Assembly: GCA_963712715.1 (NCBI GenBank)
Contig: CAVQJI010000048.1
Location: 83,720 to 147,719 of the forward strand
Reading direction: 5' to 3'
Length of the DNA: 64,000 bases
From: JAFEDN01 sp963712715
GTDB lineage: Bacteria > Pseudomonadota > Gammaproteobacteria > Coxiellales > Coxiellaceae
Part shown: piece by piece, positions 7,490-16,740 of the stretch
Layout of the letters: the number at the start of each line of letters is the position of its first letter
How positions within the stretch are numbered: the first letter of the stretch is position 1
Program-made: the position numbers and the translations under genes
The notes under the pieces: generated by a model
Seen by the model: the letters and a program-made list of their open reading frames with translations, nothing else
Databases searched by the model: none
What the model was told of the DNA's origin: nothing

Positions 7490-9445
7490 TTACTTTTTCT
7501 TCTTCTCATCTTTAACTTCTTCAAATTCAGCATCCACAACGTCTTCTTTACCGGATGCCGATTTTTCACCTTCCTGGGTTTGAGCGCCGCCAGTTTCACC
7601 ACCGGCTTCTCCACCGCCCTGCTGTTTTTTCGCAGCGGCGCGCTCGGCGAGTTTAGAATAGCGTTCAGAAAGCTCGCTGGTTTTGGATTCAATCGCGGCT
7701 TTATCGTCACCTTTGATGAGGGTCTTTAATTCATCGATGAGTTTTTCAATGCCTTTACGATCGTCCTCGGAAACTTCAGCGCCTAAATCCGTCAGCGCTT
7801 TGGCGGCAGAGTGTACCAGATTATCAGCTTTATTACGCACGTCCACCAATTCGTGGAAGCGGCGGTCAGCTTCTTTATTCGCTTCCGCGTCTTTCACCAT
7901 TTTCTGAATTTCTTCATCAGACAAACCGCTCGACGCTTTAATTTGAATCGACTGCTGCTTGCCGGTGGCCTTATCTTTCGCCGATACATGGAGGATGCCG
8001 TTGGCGTCTATGTCAAAAGTCACTTCTATTTGTGGTGTGCCGCGCGGCGCAGAAGGAATATCGGCCAGGTCAAAACGGCCCAACGATTTATTGGCCGAAG
8101 CCATTTCCCGCTCTCCCTGCAATACGTGGATAGTCACCGCGGTTTGATTATCGTCCGCCGTTGAAAATACCTGCGAGGTCTTGGTGGGAATAGTGGTATT
8201 TTTTTCGATGAGTTTCGTCATCACGCCACCCATGGTTTCAATACCCAGAGAGAGAGGTGTCACATCCAGCAGCAACACGTCCTTGACTTCACCGGATAAT
8301 ACCGCGCCCTGAATCGCCGCGCCAATCGCCACCGCTTCGTCAGGGTTAACGTCGTGACGTGGCTCTTTGCCGAAATAATTTTTAACCACTTCCTGGACTT
8401 TCGGCATACGGGTTTGACCACCGACTAAAATAACGTCGTTAACCTCGGATAGTTTTAGTCCGGCATCTTTAATGGCGATTTTACAGGGCTCCATGGTGCG
8501 TTGAACCAGGTCATCCACCAGGGATTCTAATTTAGCGCGGGTGATGCGAATATTTAAATGCTTAGGTCCGCTGGCATCGGCAGTGATATAAGGTAAGTTG
8601 ACGTCTGTCTGCTGCGCTGAGGACAGTTCAATTTTGGCTTTTTCCGCGGCTTCTTTTAAACGCTGTAACGCTAATGGATCCTTGTGAAGATCAATTCCGG
8701 TTTCTTTTTTAAATTCATCCGCCAGATAATCAATTAAGCGTAAATCGAAATCTTCACCACCGAGAAATGTATCGCCGTTTGTGGCCAGCACTTCAAACTG
8801 ATGTTCGCCATCGACTTCGGCGATTTCAATAATAGAAATATCAAAAGTGCCGCCTCCCAAATCGTAAACCGCGATTTTGGTGTCGCCTTTTTTCTTATCC
8901 ATACCATAAGCCAGCGCTGCGGCGGTGGGTTCGTTGATAATGCGTTTGACTTCCAGTCCGGCGATTTTGCCGGCGTCTTTGGTGGCCTGGCGCTGCGAAT
9001 CGTTAAAGTACGCCGGTACGGTAATCACCGCCTGTGTAACGGTTTCGCCCAAATAATCTTCGGCGGTTTTTTTCATCTTCATGAGAATTTGCGCGGAAAT
9101 CTGCTGCGGCGAGATCTTTTCGCCGTTAACTTCAACCCAGGCGTCTCCGTTGTTCGCTTCGACAATTTTGTAGGGGACCATTTTAATATCTTTCTGGACA
9201 ACGTTGTCTTTGAATTTACGGCCAATCAAACGTTTAATCGCGTATAACGTATTATGTGGATTGGTAACCGCCTGGCGTTTGGCTGACGCGCCTACCAATA
9301 TTTGGCCGTCTTTACCATAAGCGACGATCGAAGGCGTGGTGCGGGAACCCTCGGCATTTTCGATAACACGCACTTTGCCTCCTTCCATGATTGCCACGCA
9401 GGAGTTCGTCGTTCCTAAATCGATTCCAATAATTTTACTGCTCAT
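7490..9445 (-). CDS. dnaK: Chaperone DnaK (Hsp70)
   Basis: Protein of 651 residues. It opens with GIDLGTTNSCVA, has the AYFNDSQRQATKDAG and DLGGGTFD nucleotide-site motifs, and a substrate domain followed by a helical lid. The tail ends EEVKDEKKKK, a lysine-extended version of the usual EEVKD. It is the ATP-driven Hsp70 working with DnaJ and GrpE. A Gly/Gln-rich linker (GGGEAGGETGG) precedes the tail. It lies 95 bases downstream of grpE with no strong terminator in between. Confidence 0.98.
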   Translation of the reverse strand: MSSKIIGIDLGTTNSCVAIMEGGKVRVIENAEGSRTTPSIVAYGKDGQILVGASAKRQAVTNPHNTLYAIKRLIGRKFKDNVVQKDIKMVPYKIVEANNGDAWVEVNGEKISPQQISAQILMKMKKTAEDYLGETVTQAVITVPAYFNDSQRQATKDAGKIAGLEVKRIINEPTAAALAYGMDKKKGDTKIAVYDLGGGTFDISIIEIAEVDGEHQFEVLATNGDTFLGGEDFDLRLIDYLADEFKKETGIDLHKDPLALQRLKEAAEKAKIELSSAQQTDVNLPYITADASGPKHLNIRITRAKLESLVDDLVQRTMEPCKIAIKDAGLKLSEVNDVILVGGQTRMPKVQEVVKNYFGKEPRHDVNPDEAVAIGAAIQGAVLSGEVKDVLLLDVTPLSLGIETMGGVMTKLIEKNTTIPTKTSQVFSTADDNQTAVTIHVLQGEREMASANKSLGRFDLADIPSAPRGTPQIEVTFDIDANGILHVSAKDKATGKQQSIQIKASSGLSDEEIQKMVKDAEANKEADRRFHELVDVRNKADNLVHSAAKALTDLGAEVSEDDRKGIEKLIDELKTLIKGDDKAAIESKTSELSERYSKLAERAAAKKQQGGGEAGGETGGAQTQEGEKSASGKEDVVDAEFEEVKDEKKKK

Positions 9446-9540
9446 TCATCGTTCCTCTCTAAAAAGTGGTTATGGGAATTAAAGCCCGCTTAAAAAAATG
9501 TTCTAGTCTGCAAATGGGGACGGCATTTTAGAATTTCAAG

Positions 9541-10131
9541 TCATCCTGCGACCATCACCATGGCGGCGCGAAGTACCCGGCCGTGCAACTGACAGCCCTT
9601 TTGTAAAACCTGAATGATCGTATTGGGCCCGGCCCCTGTGACTTTTTGGACTCCCACGGCTTCATGGAGCCTGGGATCGAAGGAGTCGCCAGCGGCCGGA
9701 TTGATAATCTCGACTCCAAATTTGGCCAAGGCTTTGTACAGCAGATCCAAAGTTAGTTGCATGCCGGCGTGGAGCGCCTGTACCTTCGGGTCAGCGTGAT
9801 CCCCACTTTCCAGGCCGCGGACCAGACCGTCGACCACCGGTAATAAGGCGTTAATGAGCTGTTCCACGCCATATTTGTGGGCGTTGCTGACATCCCGTTC
9901 CGCCCGTCTGCGAACATTTTCCAGTTCTGCCTGCGAACGGGCGGCCTGAAGCTTGGCTTCATTCACCTGACGTTCCAGTACGTTGAGCTGGTCTTCCAAC
10001 TGCTGGCGAGTGGAAAATTCCAGTTCTCCCTGAGCCCCAGACTCTTCTGCCGGGGCCTGTTTCTCGGCTTCTTCAGCAATTTTCTGCCACTTGTCGGCGG
10101 ATTGTGTGCCGGGTTTATTCGGATTAGTCAT
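9541..10131 (-). CDS. grpE: Nucleotide exchange factor GrpE
   Basis: Protein of 196 residues: acidic disordered N-terminus, a long coiled coil (about 45-95, with ENVRRRAERDVSNAHKYG) and a C-terminal beta domain (DPRLHEAVGVQ, GCQLHGRVLRAAMVMVAG). GrpE releases ADP from DnaK. It is the first gene of the grpE-dnaK-dnaJ series, and a GAGGTACC ribosome binding site precedes the ATG. A sigma-32-like promoter lies 33-60 bases upstream. Confidence 0.97.
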   Translation of the reverse strand: MTNPNKPGTQSADKWQKIAEEAEKQAPAEESGAQGELEFSTRQQLEDQLNVLERQVNEAKLQAARSQAELENVRRRAERDVSNAHKYGVEQLINALLPVVDGLVRGLESGDHADPKVQALHAGMQLTLDLLYKALAKFGVEIINPAAGDSFDPRLHEAVGVQKVTGAGPNTIIQVLQKGCQLHGRVLRAAMVMVAG

Positions 10132-10163
10132 GGTACCTCCTAAATTCAGTTATTACCTTATCT

Positions 10164-10191
10164 TAATGGAGATTATCATACAATAATCAAG
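10164..10191 (-). promoter_or_regulatory. Sigma-32-type heat-shock promoter of grpE-dnaK-dnaJ
   Basis: On the minus strand CTTGAT (10191-10186) is followed by a 14-base spacer and CTCCATTA (10171-10164). This matches the RpoH consensus CTTGAA-N13-17-CCCCATNT at most key positions. It is correctly placed just upstream of grpE, the first of three heat-shock genes. Inferred from sequence only. Confidence 0.65.
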
Positions 10192-10312
10192 CGCTAAGTA
10201 AAAATTATTATCGTTCTTCTGTCATTGTTCGTTATGTACATTGAGGATAAGTTCTGGTAAGGTGTGTGGTGTTTTTCAACATGAAGTTACTAACCATATT
10301 CAGGAGAAATTC

Positions 10313-12151
10313 ATGAAACGAATTGATCTATTAAACTTCGGTTCCTTGATCCTTAATGATGACCATTTAGCCTTGCCCGTCACTTCTTACGTTTTAAATA
10401 CCTGGGAATCTGGAATTGCCAAAACCATTAATACGGCTATTTTTATGACGCAATTACTGGAATCCCGAAAAAATAACACCGACGTATCCAATTACAAATT
10501 TGATGCGGATGAAGAAAAAATTTATTCGGTTATCTTAAAACAAATTTCGAAAATTGAATTGTCAGAAAAGATGAGTCTGAGTGAATACTTGCTGATCCGT
10601 CTGAAAAAACAACTGACGGAATGGCTGTCACAATGGCCCACTGTTTCAGAGGAATTTCCTGCGAAAATTAAATTCCAACAGTTACTCTCGATATTGCTCA
10701 ATTCACAAAATATACTTGATGAGTCTTTTCCCAATTATTTACTGGCAAATCCGGCTCCTATCCTGCTGGAGTCCATGTTCGGAATGCTCCGAACAGAAAT
10801 GGTTATACAAAGCGCTATCACGAGGTCACAAAAACAGCTGGATGTCCATTGCGAATTGATAAAACTTTTAGAGATCGCTCGCGACTCTACTCTTTACAAT
10901 TCCAATCCATACCTTATGTTGACATTGAAACAGATTGCAAAAACAAATTCTAAGTGGACAGGCCACTTTACCGAGTGGGCTTTGGGCGTGCCCGATGTAT
11001 TGATAACCCTGGTCGAAGCCAATCAAAACCCTGTTTTTAATTCCCTGGTTCGGGAGCAATTTCTCGCCGCCGAATCTAAAATTGTTAGAGAGGAAAATTT
11101 GTTAATTGGTGAACTTGCTCAGGAGATTAAACAACACCAGGATAAAATCAGACAAAGATTCGTTACGCATCAATTTGGCCTGGATGAATATCTGCGTGTG
11201 AGTGCAGAATACATGCAAAAATTATTAAAATATCAGTCCAGTCTTTCATCGTCCGCCGCAGTGACGTTTGCATTTATAAAGACATTTTTAAATTTTCATG
11301 GAAAGAATTTTCCAACATGGGGTGAATTTAGCCAGAAACCACGACAGGAAAATAAAACTGTTGTGTCACCCAATCTCTCCGATAAAAAACCACCCGTTAT
11401 ACCAACGATCATGAACAAGCCGCGACCACCCCAGACTCCGAAAGGAATTTCAGTAATCCCATCTTTAAGTTCCAGTTCCAGTTCAGATTCAAGCTCAGGT
11501 TCAAATTTAAGTACAAGCAATTTCACCTCGGTACCCGAGAGTACTTACACAGTAACTGAAAGTCTGAACTCACCTTTAATGATTTCAGCGTCACTCAGCA
11601 CATCCATCAGCGTGAGCGGCATCACAACTGAAAGCCCAAAAATACCTGAGGCTCCGCAGTCGGCTGAAATATTTACAGAATCGAAAAAACCGGACACGGA
11701 AGTGCTGGTAAACGATATCAATAATCCACTCAGGGGAAATGCGCAGGTAGTGGCGGCTTCTATAGTACAATCTGAAACGATTGGTGTGAGCACGACTCCC
11801 AGCAAGGACCCTGCATTGGAAAAAAGCCCATCCTCTGTGAAGATAGCTCCAATTTCTCAGGGTTCTTCTTTCGCCAAAAAGGCTTCTATCTTTCAACAAC
11901 CTTTATCCAGTAGCGCCAGTAGCGATAGCTCAACCATGGGTTCTACCAGCAGTACTCGAAAGGAAAGCAAGGTTCTCAATCCCAAATTTGAAGCGCTTAG
12001 AAAAGCTGTCATCATTCCTGGAATGCCCAGCACACCCACTCAAACATTAATACAAACAACAAAAAATAAAGGCTTCATTGGCAGCGGAACCACTGGCAAT
12101 ACAACGATTACCAGCTCGAGCAACAGCACATTGACTACAGGACAGGTATAA
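10313..12151 (+). CDS. Orphan protein with Ser/Thr-rich C-terminal half
   Basis: Protein of 612 residues, not recognised. The ATG at 10313 is chosen because CAGGAGAAATTC supplies a good ribosome binding site; an in-frame ATG at 10241 lacks one. The first 340 or so residues are mainly helical with a few hydrophobic patches but no clear membrane segment. From about 350 the protein becomes low-complexity, rich in Ser, Thr and Pro, with runs such as SLSSSSSSDSSSGS, and is probably disordered. It has no signal peptide. The layout (helical head, disordered tail, no relatives nearby) is compatible with an effector, but nothing proves secretion. Confidence 0.6.
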   Translation: MKRIDLLNFGSLILNDDHLALPVTSYVLNTWESGIAKTINTAIFMTQLLESRKNNTDVSNYKFDADEEKIYSVILKQISKIELSEKMSLSEYLLIRLKKQLTEWLSQWPTVSEEFPAKIKFQQLLSILLNSQNILDESFPNYLLANPAPILLESMFGMLRTEMVIQSAITRSQKQLDVHCELIKLLEIARDSTLYNSNPYLMLTLKQIAKTNSKWTGHFTEWALGVPDVLITLVEANQNPVFNSLVREQFLAAESKIVREENLLIGELAQEIKQHQDKIRQRFVTHQFGLDEYLRVSAEYMQKLLKYQSSLSSSAAVTFAFIKTFLNFHGKNFPTWGEFSQKPRQENKTVVSPNLSDKKPPVIPTIMNKPRPPQTPKGISVIPSLSSSSSSDSSSGSNLSTSNFTSVPESTYTVTESLNSPLMISASLSTSISVSGITTESPKIPEAPQSAEIFTESKKPDTEVLVNDINNPLRGNAQVVAASIVQSETIGVSTTPSKDPALEKSPSSVKIAPISQGSSFAKKASIFQQPLSSSASSDSSTMGSTSSTRKESKVLNPKFEALRKAVIIPGMPSTPTQTLIQTTKNKGFIGSGTTGNTTITSSSNSTLTTGQV

Positions 12152-12213
12152 CTTAATTTAACCCCAGTTTTGAGTTTCCAGGCAGCACAGATTCGTTTTC
12201 CCGCGACTTGATC

Positions 12214-12338
12214 GGATAGGCGTCAGTTTAAGGATTTTTTTCCCAAAAGACGCCGTCATTGCGAGCGCCAGCGAAGCAATCCAGTACGAGCTTTGTAGAA
12301 ACTCTGTACTGGATTGCTTCGCTGGCGCTCGCAATGAC
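12214..12338. repeat. Palindromic repeat family, copy 2 with left outer arm
   Basis: The core inverted repeat (12255-12338) has the same arms as the copies at 5021, 13675 and 16783. It is preceded by an outer segment GGATAGGCGTCAGTTTAAGG and a T-run with CCCAAAAGACGCC, also found ahead of the 16.8-kb copy. The outer right arm seen in copies 3 and 4 is missing here. The repeat fills the gap between two convergent orphan genes. Confidence 0.88.
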
Positions 12339-12375
12339 AGAATTATAAATAATAATCAAAGAGTATCGGTGATCA

Positions 12376-13491
12376 CTATGCTTTGATAAACATGCTGAGT
12401 TTATTCGACTCTTTGTTACCAGGCGTTATCGTAGTTGATGACGATGTTACGTTCAACTTGATTAAACCCTGCATTTCTTCGGTTTTTGAAGGTTGATCTG
12501 GTTTTGGGGGGATAAACTCGGGAATTTTATGATTCTCGAGGATAATCGCCGCGACCCGGTTTTCCGTACCCGTAATTTTTTGTTTTTTGATTTTTAAATA
12601 GTCAAATTCTCTGATAAGATGGTCAACAATTTTGCTCTCCAGGCCCATACATATCGCTTTATTTTGCTTAACGGAATACTTCCAATCCAGATTGGTAATT
12701 TTCTTCAGTTGTTCCTGGATAGATTGGGACAATTCAGAATTGCCAGAGGTAACTGTTACAGAATGAGAGATGACAGAATCAGTACCGTAAATTTTCTCAA
12801 TTCTTTTTGGTAAATCCAATTTTTTATTGACTTGCTCACTGATTTTTTTTGCCTCCTCTAAAAAATAAAGAGCAAGTTTTTGGTTGGCCTCGGAGGTAAA
12901 TAAGCAATTTGAAAATATCCCGTCGAGGCCAAATTCGTCAATAATACACTTTAATAGTGAATGTATTTCATTAGCCTTACCAACGATCCCAAACAATGGG
13001 TCAATTAGGATACAATCATCACTGAACGATTTAAATTCACGAATGGATTTAAAAGACACATCTTCTGGACTCATTAAAATGATACAATGCTTATAGGATT
13101 GCTGTTTCTTTCCCTGGATAATAACCCACCTAATTTTAGCAGGGGACCCTTTTTCCAGTAGTCTACAAAAACCTAAAGTGGTTTGTTCACCACATTCGCC
13201 CAAACCGCATAATGCGGTTGCCAGATTGGAGACAACCGTCAATGAAGATAAGATTTTCGAATTACCTTGTAACTTAATAATATTATGAACTTTTTCCCGA
13301 ACTTCATTAAGTAATCCAGATGCCTCTATATATCTTTTCACGGCTTCTTTGCCAAATTTTTCTTCATAGTCCTGTCTTTTATCTTCGTAGAAAAAAGGCG
13401 CGTCTTTGAATGGAATGATGTCATGCACGCTTTTAACCTGTTTTTTTATTTCCGCAACGACTGAACTGGCTACTTCGACTGATTTTTTCAT
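12376..13491 (-). CDS. Orphan protein with candidate Cys-His-Asp hydrolase triad
   Basis: Protein of 371 residues, family not firmly recognised. Residues about 95-170 have the spacing of a papain- or transglutaminase-like active site: C100 in LCGLGECGEQTTLGF at a helix start, H135 in YKHCIILM on a strand, and D164 in CILIDPLFGIV followed by a glycine turn. This CGE...H...DP order is seen in cysteine-protease-like effectors of intracellular bacteria. No signal peptide or membrane segment. The C-terminal 60 residues are lysine- and Ser/Thr-rich. AT-rich codons. A catalytic role is inferred from motif spacing only. Confidence 0.6.
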   Translation of the reverse strand: MKKSVEVASSVVAEIKKQVKSVHDIIPFKDAPFFYEDKRQDYEEKFGKEAVKRYIEASGLLNEVREKVHNIIKLQGNSKILSSLTVVSNLATALCGLGECGEQTTLGFCRLLEKGSPAKIRWVIIQGKKQQSYKHCIILMSPEDVSFKSIREFKSFSDDCILIDPLFGIVGKANEIHSLLKCIIDEFGLDGIFSNCLFTSEANQKLALYFLEEAKKISEQVNKKLDLPKRIEKIYGTDSVISHSVTVTSGNSELSQSIQEQLKKITNLDWKYSVKQNKAICMGLESKIVDHLIREFDYLKIKKQKITGTENRVAAIILENHKIPEFIPPKPDQPSKTEEMQGLIKLNVTSSSTTITPGNKESNKLSMFIKA

Positions 13492-13929
13492 ACTATAAAC
13501 CCCATACCTAACTTTATTAATAATTTTCGAATATGATGATATATAAATATTAAAATAAACTTAAATAATATATTAAACGAGAAATATATTCATATAGTCA
13601 TGAGGGATCGCAAGGGGGGGCATAAGCTTCGCTCCATAGGCGTCAAGTTAAGCGGTTGAGCACCAAAAAGCATAGTCATTGCGAGCGTGAGCGATACAAT
13701 CCAGTTCGAACTTTGTAGAAATTCTGTACTGGATTGCTTCGCTCGCGCTCGCAATGACGGCGTCCTTGAGAAAAAAATTCTTAGTTTGACGCCTATGAAG
13801 CTTCGCTCTCCCCCTTCATTCCTGGCATCGACCCCGAGTACAGGTTTTAAGCCAAAAGCAATTGCCGCTGTACTCAGCGGGACCTGCTGCAGCCTAGCCG
13901 GGGTTTGCCTGACATGATATGCTTAAACC
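13492..13929. other. Repeat-bearing spacer upstream of nadK
   Basis: No gene is seen in this 438-base gap. The first 110 bases are AT-rich and should hold the promoter of the minus-strand orphan. The middle contains palindromic repeat copy 3 with both outer arms. From about 13800 to 13915 the sequence becomes GC-richer and contains a weak stem (GAGTACAG with CTGTACTC). Confidence 0.6.
13635..13797. repeat. Palindromic repeat family, copy 3 with nested outer arms
   Basis: The core palindrome (13675-13758) is flanked by a second pair of arms, CATAGGCGTCAAG on the left and TTTGACGCCTATG on the right. Still further out, AAGCTTCGCTC appears on the left (13626) and GAAGCTTCGCTC on the right. The nesting suggests repeated insertion into, or growth of, a mobile palindrome. 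Confidence 0.88.
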
Positions 13930-14820
13930 ATGACTGTGATTAATAAAGTTATTTTAGTTGGTCGGCCCAGGATTCCGGGGGTGCCGGAAACGGCCAATGC
14001 CTTGTATGAATTTCTGAGTAAGCGCCACGTGGAAGTCGCCGTTGATAACGAAACGGCGAAAATGTTGATGCCGGAATACGATCCTATTGTCGTTTCTCCT
14101 GAAGTTTTAAGCACTTATGAATTAATTATTGTCGTTGGCGGCGACGGCAGTCTGCTCAACGCCGCGCATCTTGCTTTACCTTATAACCTGCCGGTACTCG
14201 GTATCAACCGCGGACGACTCGGATTTTTAACCGATATCCATCCTCAAGATCTGCAAAAAGTCGGTGAAGTTCTCGACGGGCATTATCATATCGAACCGCG
14301 ATTTTTACTGGAGGCGCACCTTTACAAAGAGCCTGTTCCGGAGGTATTTGCTCAGGACGTGGCGCTCAATGATGTGGTGCTGCTGCCAGGAGACATCGCC
14401 CATATGATTGCCTTCGAAATTTATGTCGATCAGCAATTCGTTTGCAAGCAGCGAGCGGACGGTTTAATCATCGCCACACCCACAGGCTCCACGGCTTATG
14501 CGCTGTCTGGAGGCGGGCCTATATTACACCCGCAATTGGACGCAGTGGTGTTGGTGCCTATGTTTCCCCACACCCTCAGCAGCCGTCCTATTGTGGTCTC
14601 GGGCGGTAGCGAAATTGAATTGCGCATTTCAACCGCGAACGCCGTATCACCGCATATCAGTTGCGACGGCCAAAACCGCATCGCTCTGCCGCAGGGCGGA
14701 CGGGTGCGGGTGAAGAAAAAACCCCAATTATTGCGGCTGGTGCATCCCGAGGATTATAATTATTTTAAAACCCTGCGTGAGAAACTGAAATGGGAAAATT
14801 TACCTCATGAGCGTGAATAA
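13930..14820 (+). CDS. nadK: NAD kinase
   Basis: Protein of 296 residues, matching the E. coli length of 292. It carries the GGDGSLLNAAH nucleotide motif (about 73-83), the NRGRLGFLTD segment and the C-terminal all-beta domain with PTGSTAYALSGGGPI. It makes NADP from NAD with ATP. It is followed by recN after only 14 bases, the same nadK-recN order as in E. coli, so the two are probably co-transcribed. Confidence 0.97.
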   Translation: MTVINKVILVGRPRIPGVPETANALYEFLSKRHVEVAVDNETAKMLMPEYDPIVVSPEVLSTYELIIVVGGDGSLLNAAHLALPYNLPVLGINRGRLGFLTDIHPQDLQKVGEVLDGHYHIEPRFLLEAHLYKEPVPEVFAQDVALNDVVLLPGDIAHMIAFEIYVDQQFVCKQRADGLIIATPTGSTAYALSGGGPILHPQLDAVVLVPMFPHTLSSRPIVVSGGSEIELRISTANAVSPHISCDGQNRIALPQGGRVRVKKKPQLLRLVHPEDYNYFKTLREKLKWENLPHERE

Positions 14821-14834
14821 TGGACTGATAGCCC

Positions 14835-16502
14835 ATGCTACTCCACATTGATATTCAAAATTTTGTCCTGGTTGACAAACTGAGCCTGGATTTTAATACC
14901 GGGCTGCATGTGCTTACCGGAGAAACCGGTGCGGGGAAATCAATTTGGGTCGACGCCATCGCTTTGGCTCTGGGCGGACGTGCGGATTCCAGCGTGGTTC
15001 GCCAGGGGGAATCACGTTGTGATATCACCGTCGGTTTTGATCTGAGCAATATTCCCCATGCCCGCGCCTGGCTGGTTGAACATCAGCTTGATAATCAGGG
15101 CGCCGACTGTTTAATTCGCCGGGTCATTCAACAGGACGGCCCTTCGCGCAGCACCATTAACGGCGTGCCCTGCCCTCTGCATTTGGTGCGCGAACTCAGC
15201 GAATGGGTGTTGACCATCCACGGTCAACATCAACAGCAGGATTTACTCAAAAGCGACGGTCAGCAACATCAGTTGGACTCCTTTGGCAAACATCAGCCGT
15301 TACTCCAAAAAACCCAGCAGCTTTACCAGCAGTGGCATGCGCAAACGACTCAAATGCAGGCGTTACAAAATCTGTTATCTCACCGGCACAGCGAGCTGGA
15401 TTTATTGCGCTACCAGATTACCGAGCTGGAACAGCTTGATTTAAAAGCGGATGAATGGCAAACGCTCAGCGAATCGCACAAACAGTTTCATCATGCCGCA
15501 CAATGGCGGCAGCAATTACAACAGGCCCTGCTCCTCACCATCGACGATGACTCACACGCGGCTTTGAACCAGATTTACCGCGCCGCGCATCTGCTGCAAT
15601 CCATTAAAACCAGTCAGCCGGAACTACTGAATATTCAACGGTTACTTAACGAGGCGGCGATTAACTGTCAGGAAGCCGGTAATGAACTCCGCGATTACAG
15701 TGATCATTTAACTATTGACCCGGAAAAATTTGCCGAAATTGAACAGCGGCTTGACCTGATTCATCAACTGGCGCGTAAACATCGTACCGCTCCTGAACTT
15801 TTATTCACCGTTCATCAGGATTTACTGGCTAAAATCACTGTGCTGGAAAATGCCGAAGCCGAACTTCATAATCTGGCCGCACAGCAGAATGAAATTGTTA
15901 AGGAGTTCAGCGCTATCGCCAGCGATTTAAGCGCTCGCCGCAAAAAGGCCGCGCAATTGCTCGGCAAGCAGGTCACTGAATGGATGCAACAGCTGGGAAT
16001 GCAGGGCGGGCGATTTCAAATCAGCCTTGAAACCATTCCCGAGGAAATTCATCCACTGGGTCGCGAACGCATCCGGTTTTTAGTCAGCACCAACCCCGGA
16101 CAGGATTTTCAACCACTGCAAAAAGTGGCCTCTGGCGGTGAGTTATCCCGATTGCATTTGGCCTTGCAGGTGATTACAGCGCAAAAAGAACAAACTCCGA
16201 CTTTAATCTTTGACGAAGTGGATGTCGGTATCGGCGGGCAGACCGCCGCTATTGTCGGCAAACTTTTACGCCAACTCGGCGAAAAAACCCAGGTACTGTG
16301 TATTACTCACCTGCCACAAGTGGCGGCATACGGTCATCATCATTTCAGAGTGAGCAAATTAATCAATAAAAAAACCACCCGCAGCGTTATTGAACCGCTG
16401 GATTTTGCCGGACGCACCCAAGAACTGGCGCGGATGCTCGGCGGCGAAAATATCACTCAACAAACGCTCTCCCACGCCAGCGAAATGCTGCAAATTTCGT
16501 AA
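14835..16502 (+). CDS. recN: DNA repair ATPase RecN
   Basis: Protein of 555 residues, the usual RecN length. N-terminal Walker A GETGAGKS (about 30-37), central antiparallel coiled coil (about 150-370), and C-terminal SGGELSRLHLAL signature with Walker B TLIFDEVDVGIGG. RecN is an SMC-like protein acting in double-strand break repair and is normally part of the SOS response. No LexA-type box is obvious in the 14 bases to nadK, so it may depend on the upstream promoter. Confidence 0.97.
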   Translation: MLLHIDIQNFVLVDKLSLDFNTGLHVLTGETGAGKSIWVDAIALALGGRADSSVVRQGESRCDITVGFDLSNIPHARAWLVEHQLDNQGADCLIRRVIQQDGPSRSTINGVPCPLHLVRELSEWVLTIHGQHQQQDLLKSDGQQHQLDSFGKHQPLLQKTQQLYQQWHAQTTQMQALQNLLSHRHSELDLLRYQITELEQLDLKADEWQTLSESHKQFHHAAQWRQQLQQALLLTIDDDSHAALNQIYRAAHLLQSIKTSQPELLNIQRLLNEAAINCQEAGNELRDYSDHLTIDPEKFAEIEQRLDLIHQLARKHRTAPELLFTVHQDLLAKITVLENAEAELHNLAAQQNEIVKEFSAIASDLSARRKKAAQLLGKQVTEWMQQLGMQGGRFQISLETIPEEIHPLGRERIRFLVSTNPGQDFQPLQKVASGGELSRLHLALQVITAQKEQTPTLIFDEVDVGIGGQTAAIVGKLLRQLGEKTQVLCITHLPQVAAYGHHHFRVSKLINKKTTRSVIEPLDFAGRTQELARMLGGENITQQTLSHASEMLQIS

Positions 16503-16542
16503 CTACTCTACCCAATTTTGCAAGGGAAAAAAGGCTCGTCGT

Positions 16543-16716
16543 CAGGGCTCCCGCATTAAAACCCATTAACGTCCACTTTTGCTTCAGATTTGACGAAAAA
16601 TCGTCCTCAAAATGCTCACATAGAGTACTATGCTGCGCTTTTTCGGACAATTTTTCGTCAAATCTGAAGCAAAATTGAACGTTTTGCGCTGTGTAAATTT
16701 TAATGCGGGAGCCCTG
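16543..16716. mobile_element. MITE-like element with terminal inverted repeats and target duplication
   Basis: A 174-base element bounded by perfect 19-base inverted ends (CAGGGCTCCCGCATTAAAA and its complement). Inside, TTTGCTTCAGATTTGACGAAAAAT pairs with ATTTTTCGTCAAATCTGAAGCAAAA, so almost the whole element can fold. A 10-base direct repeat, GGCTCGTCGT, flanks it (16533-16542 and 16717-16726), as expected for a target-site duplication. It encodes no transposase, so mobility would need one in trans. Confidence 0.8.
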
Positions 16717-16740
16717 GGCTCGTCGTCCCGCGTCTTGTCC

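Noticed and set aside
7811..9247. Long plus-strand frames opposite dnaK
   Set aside because: They are antisense shadows of a highly conserved gene, with no ribosome binding sites or known motifs.
16453..16650. A 65-codon minus-strand frame after recN
   Set aside because: It lies mostly within the inverted-repeat element and the recN end; no family resemblance.
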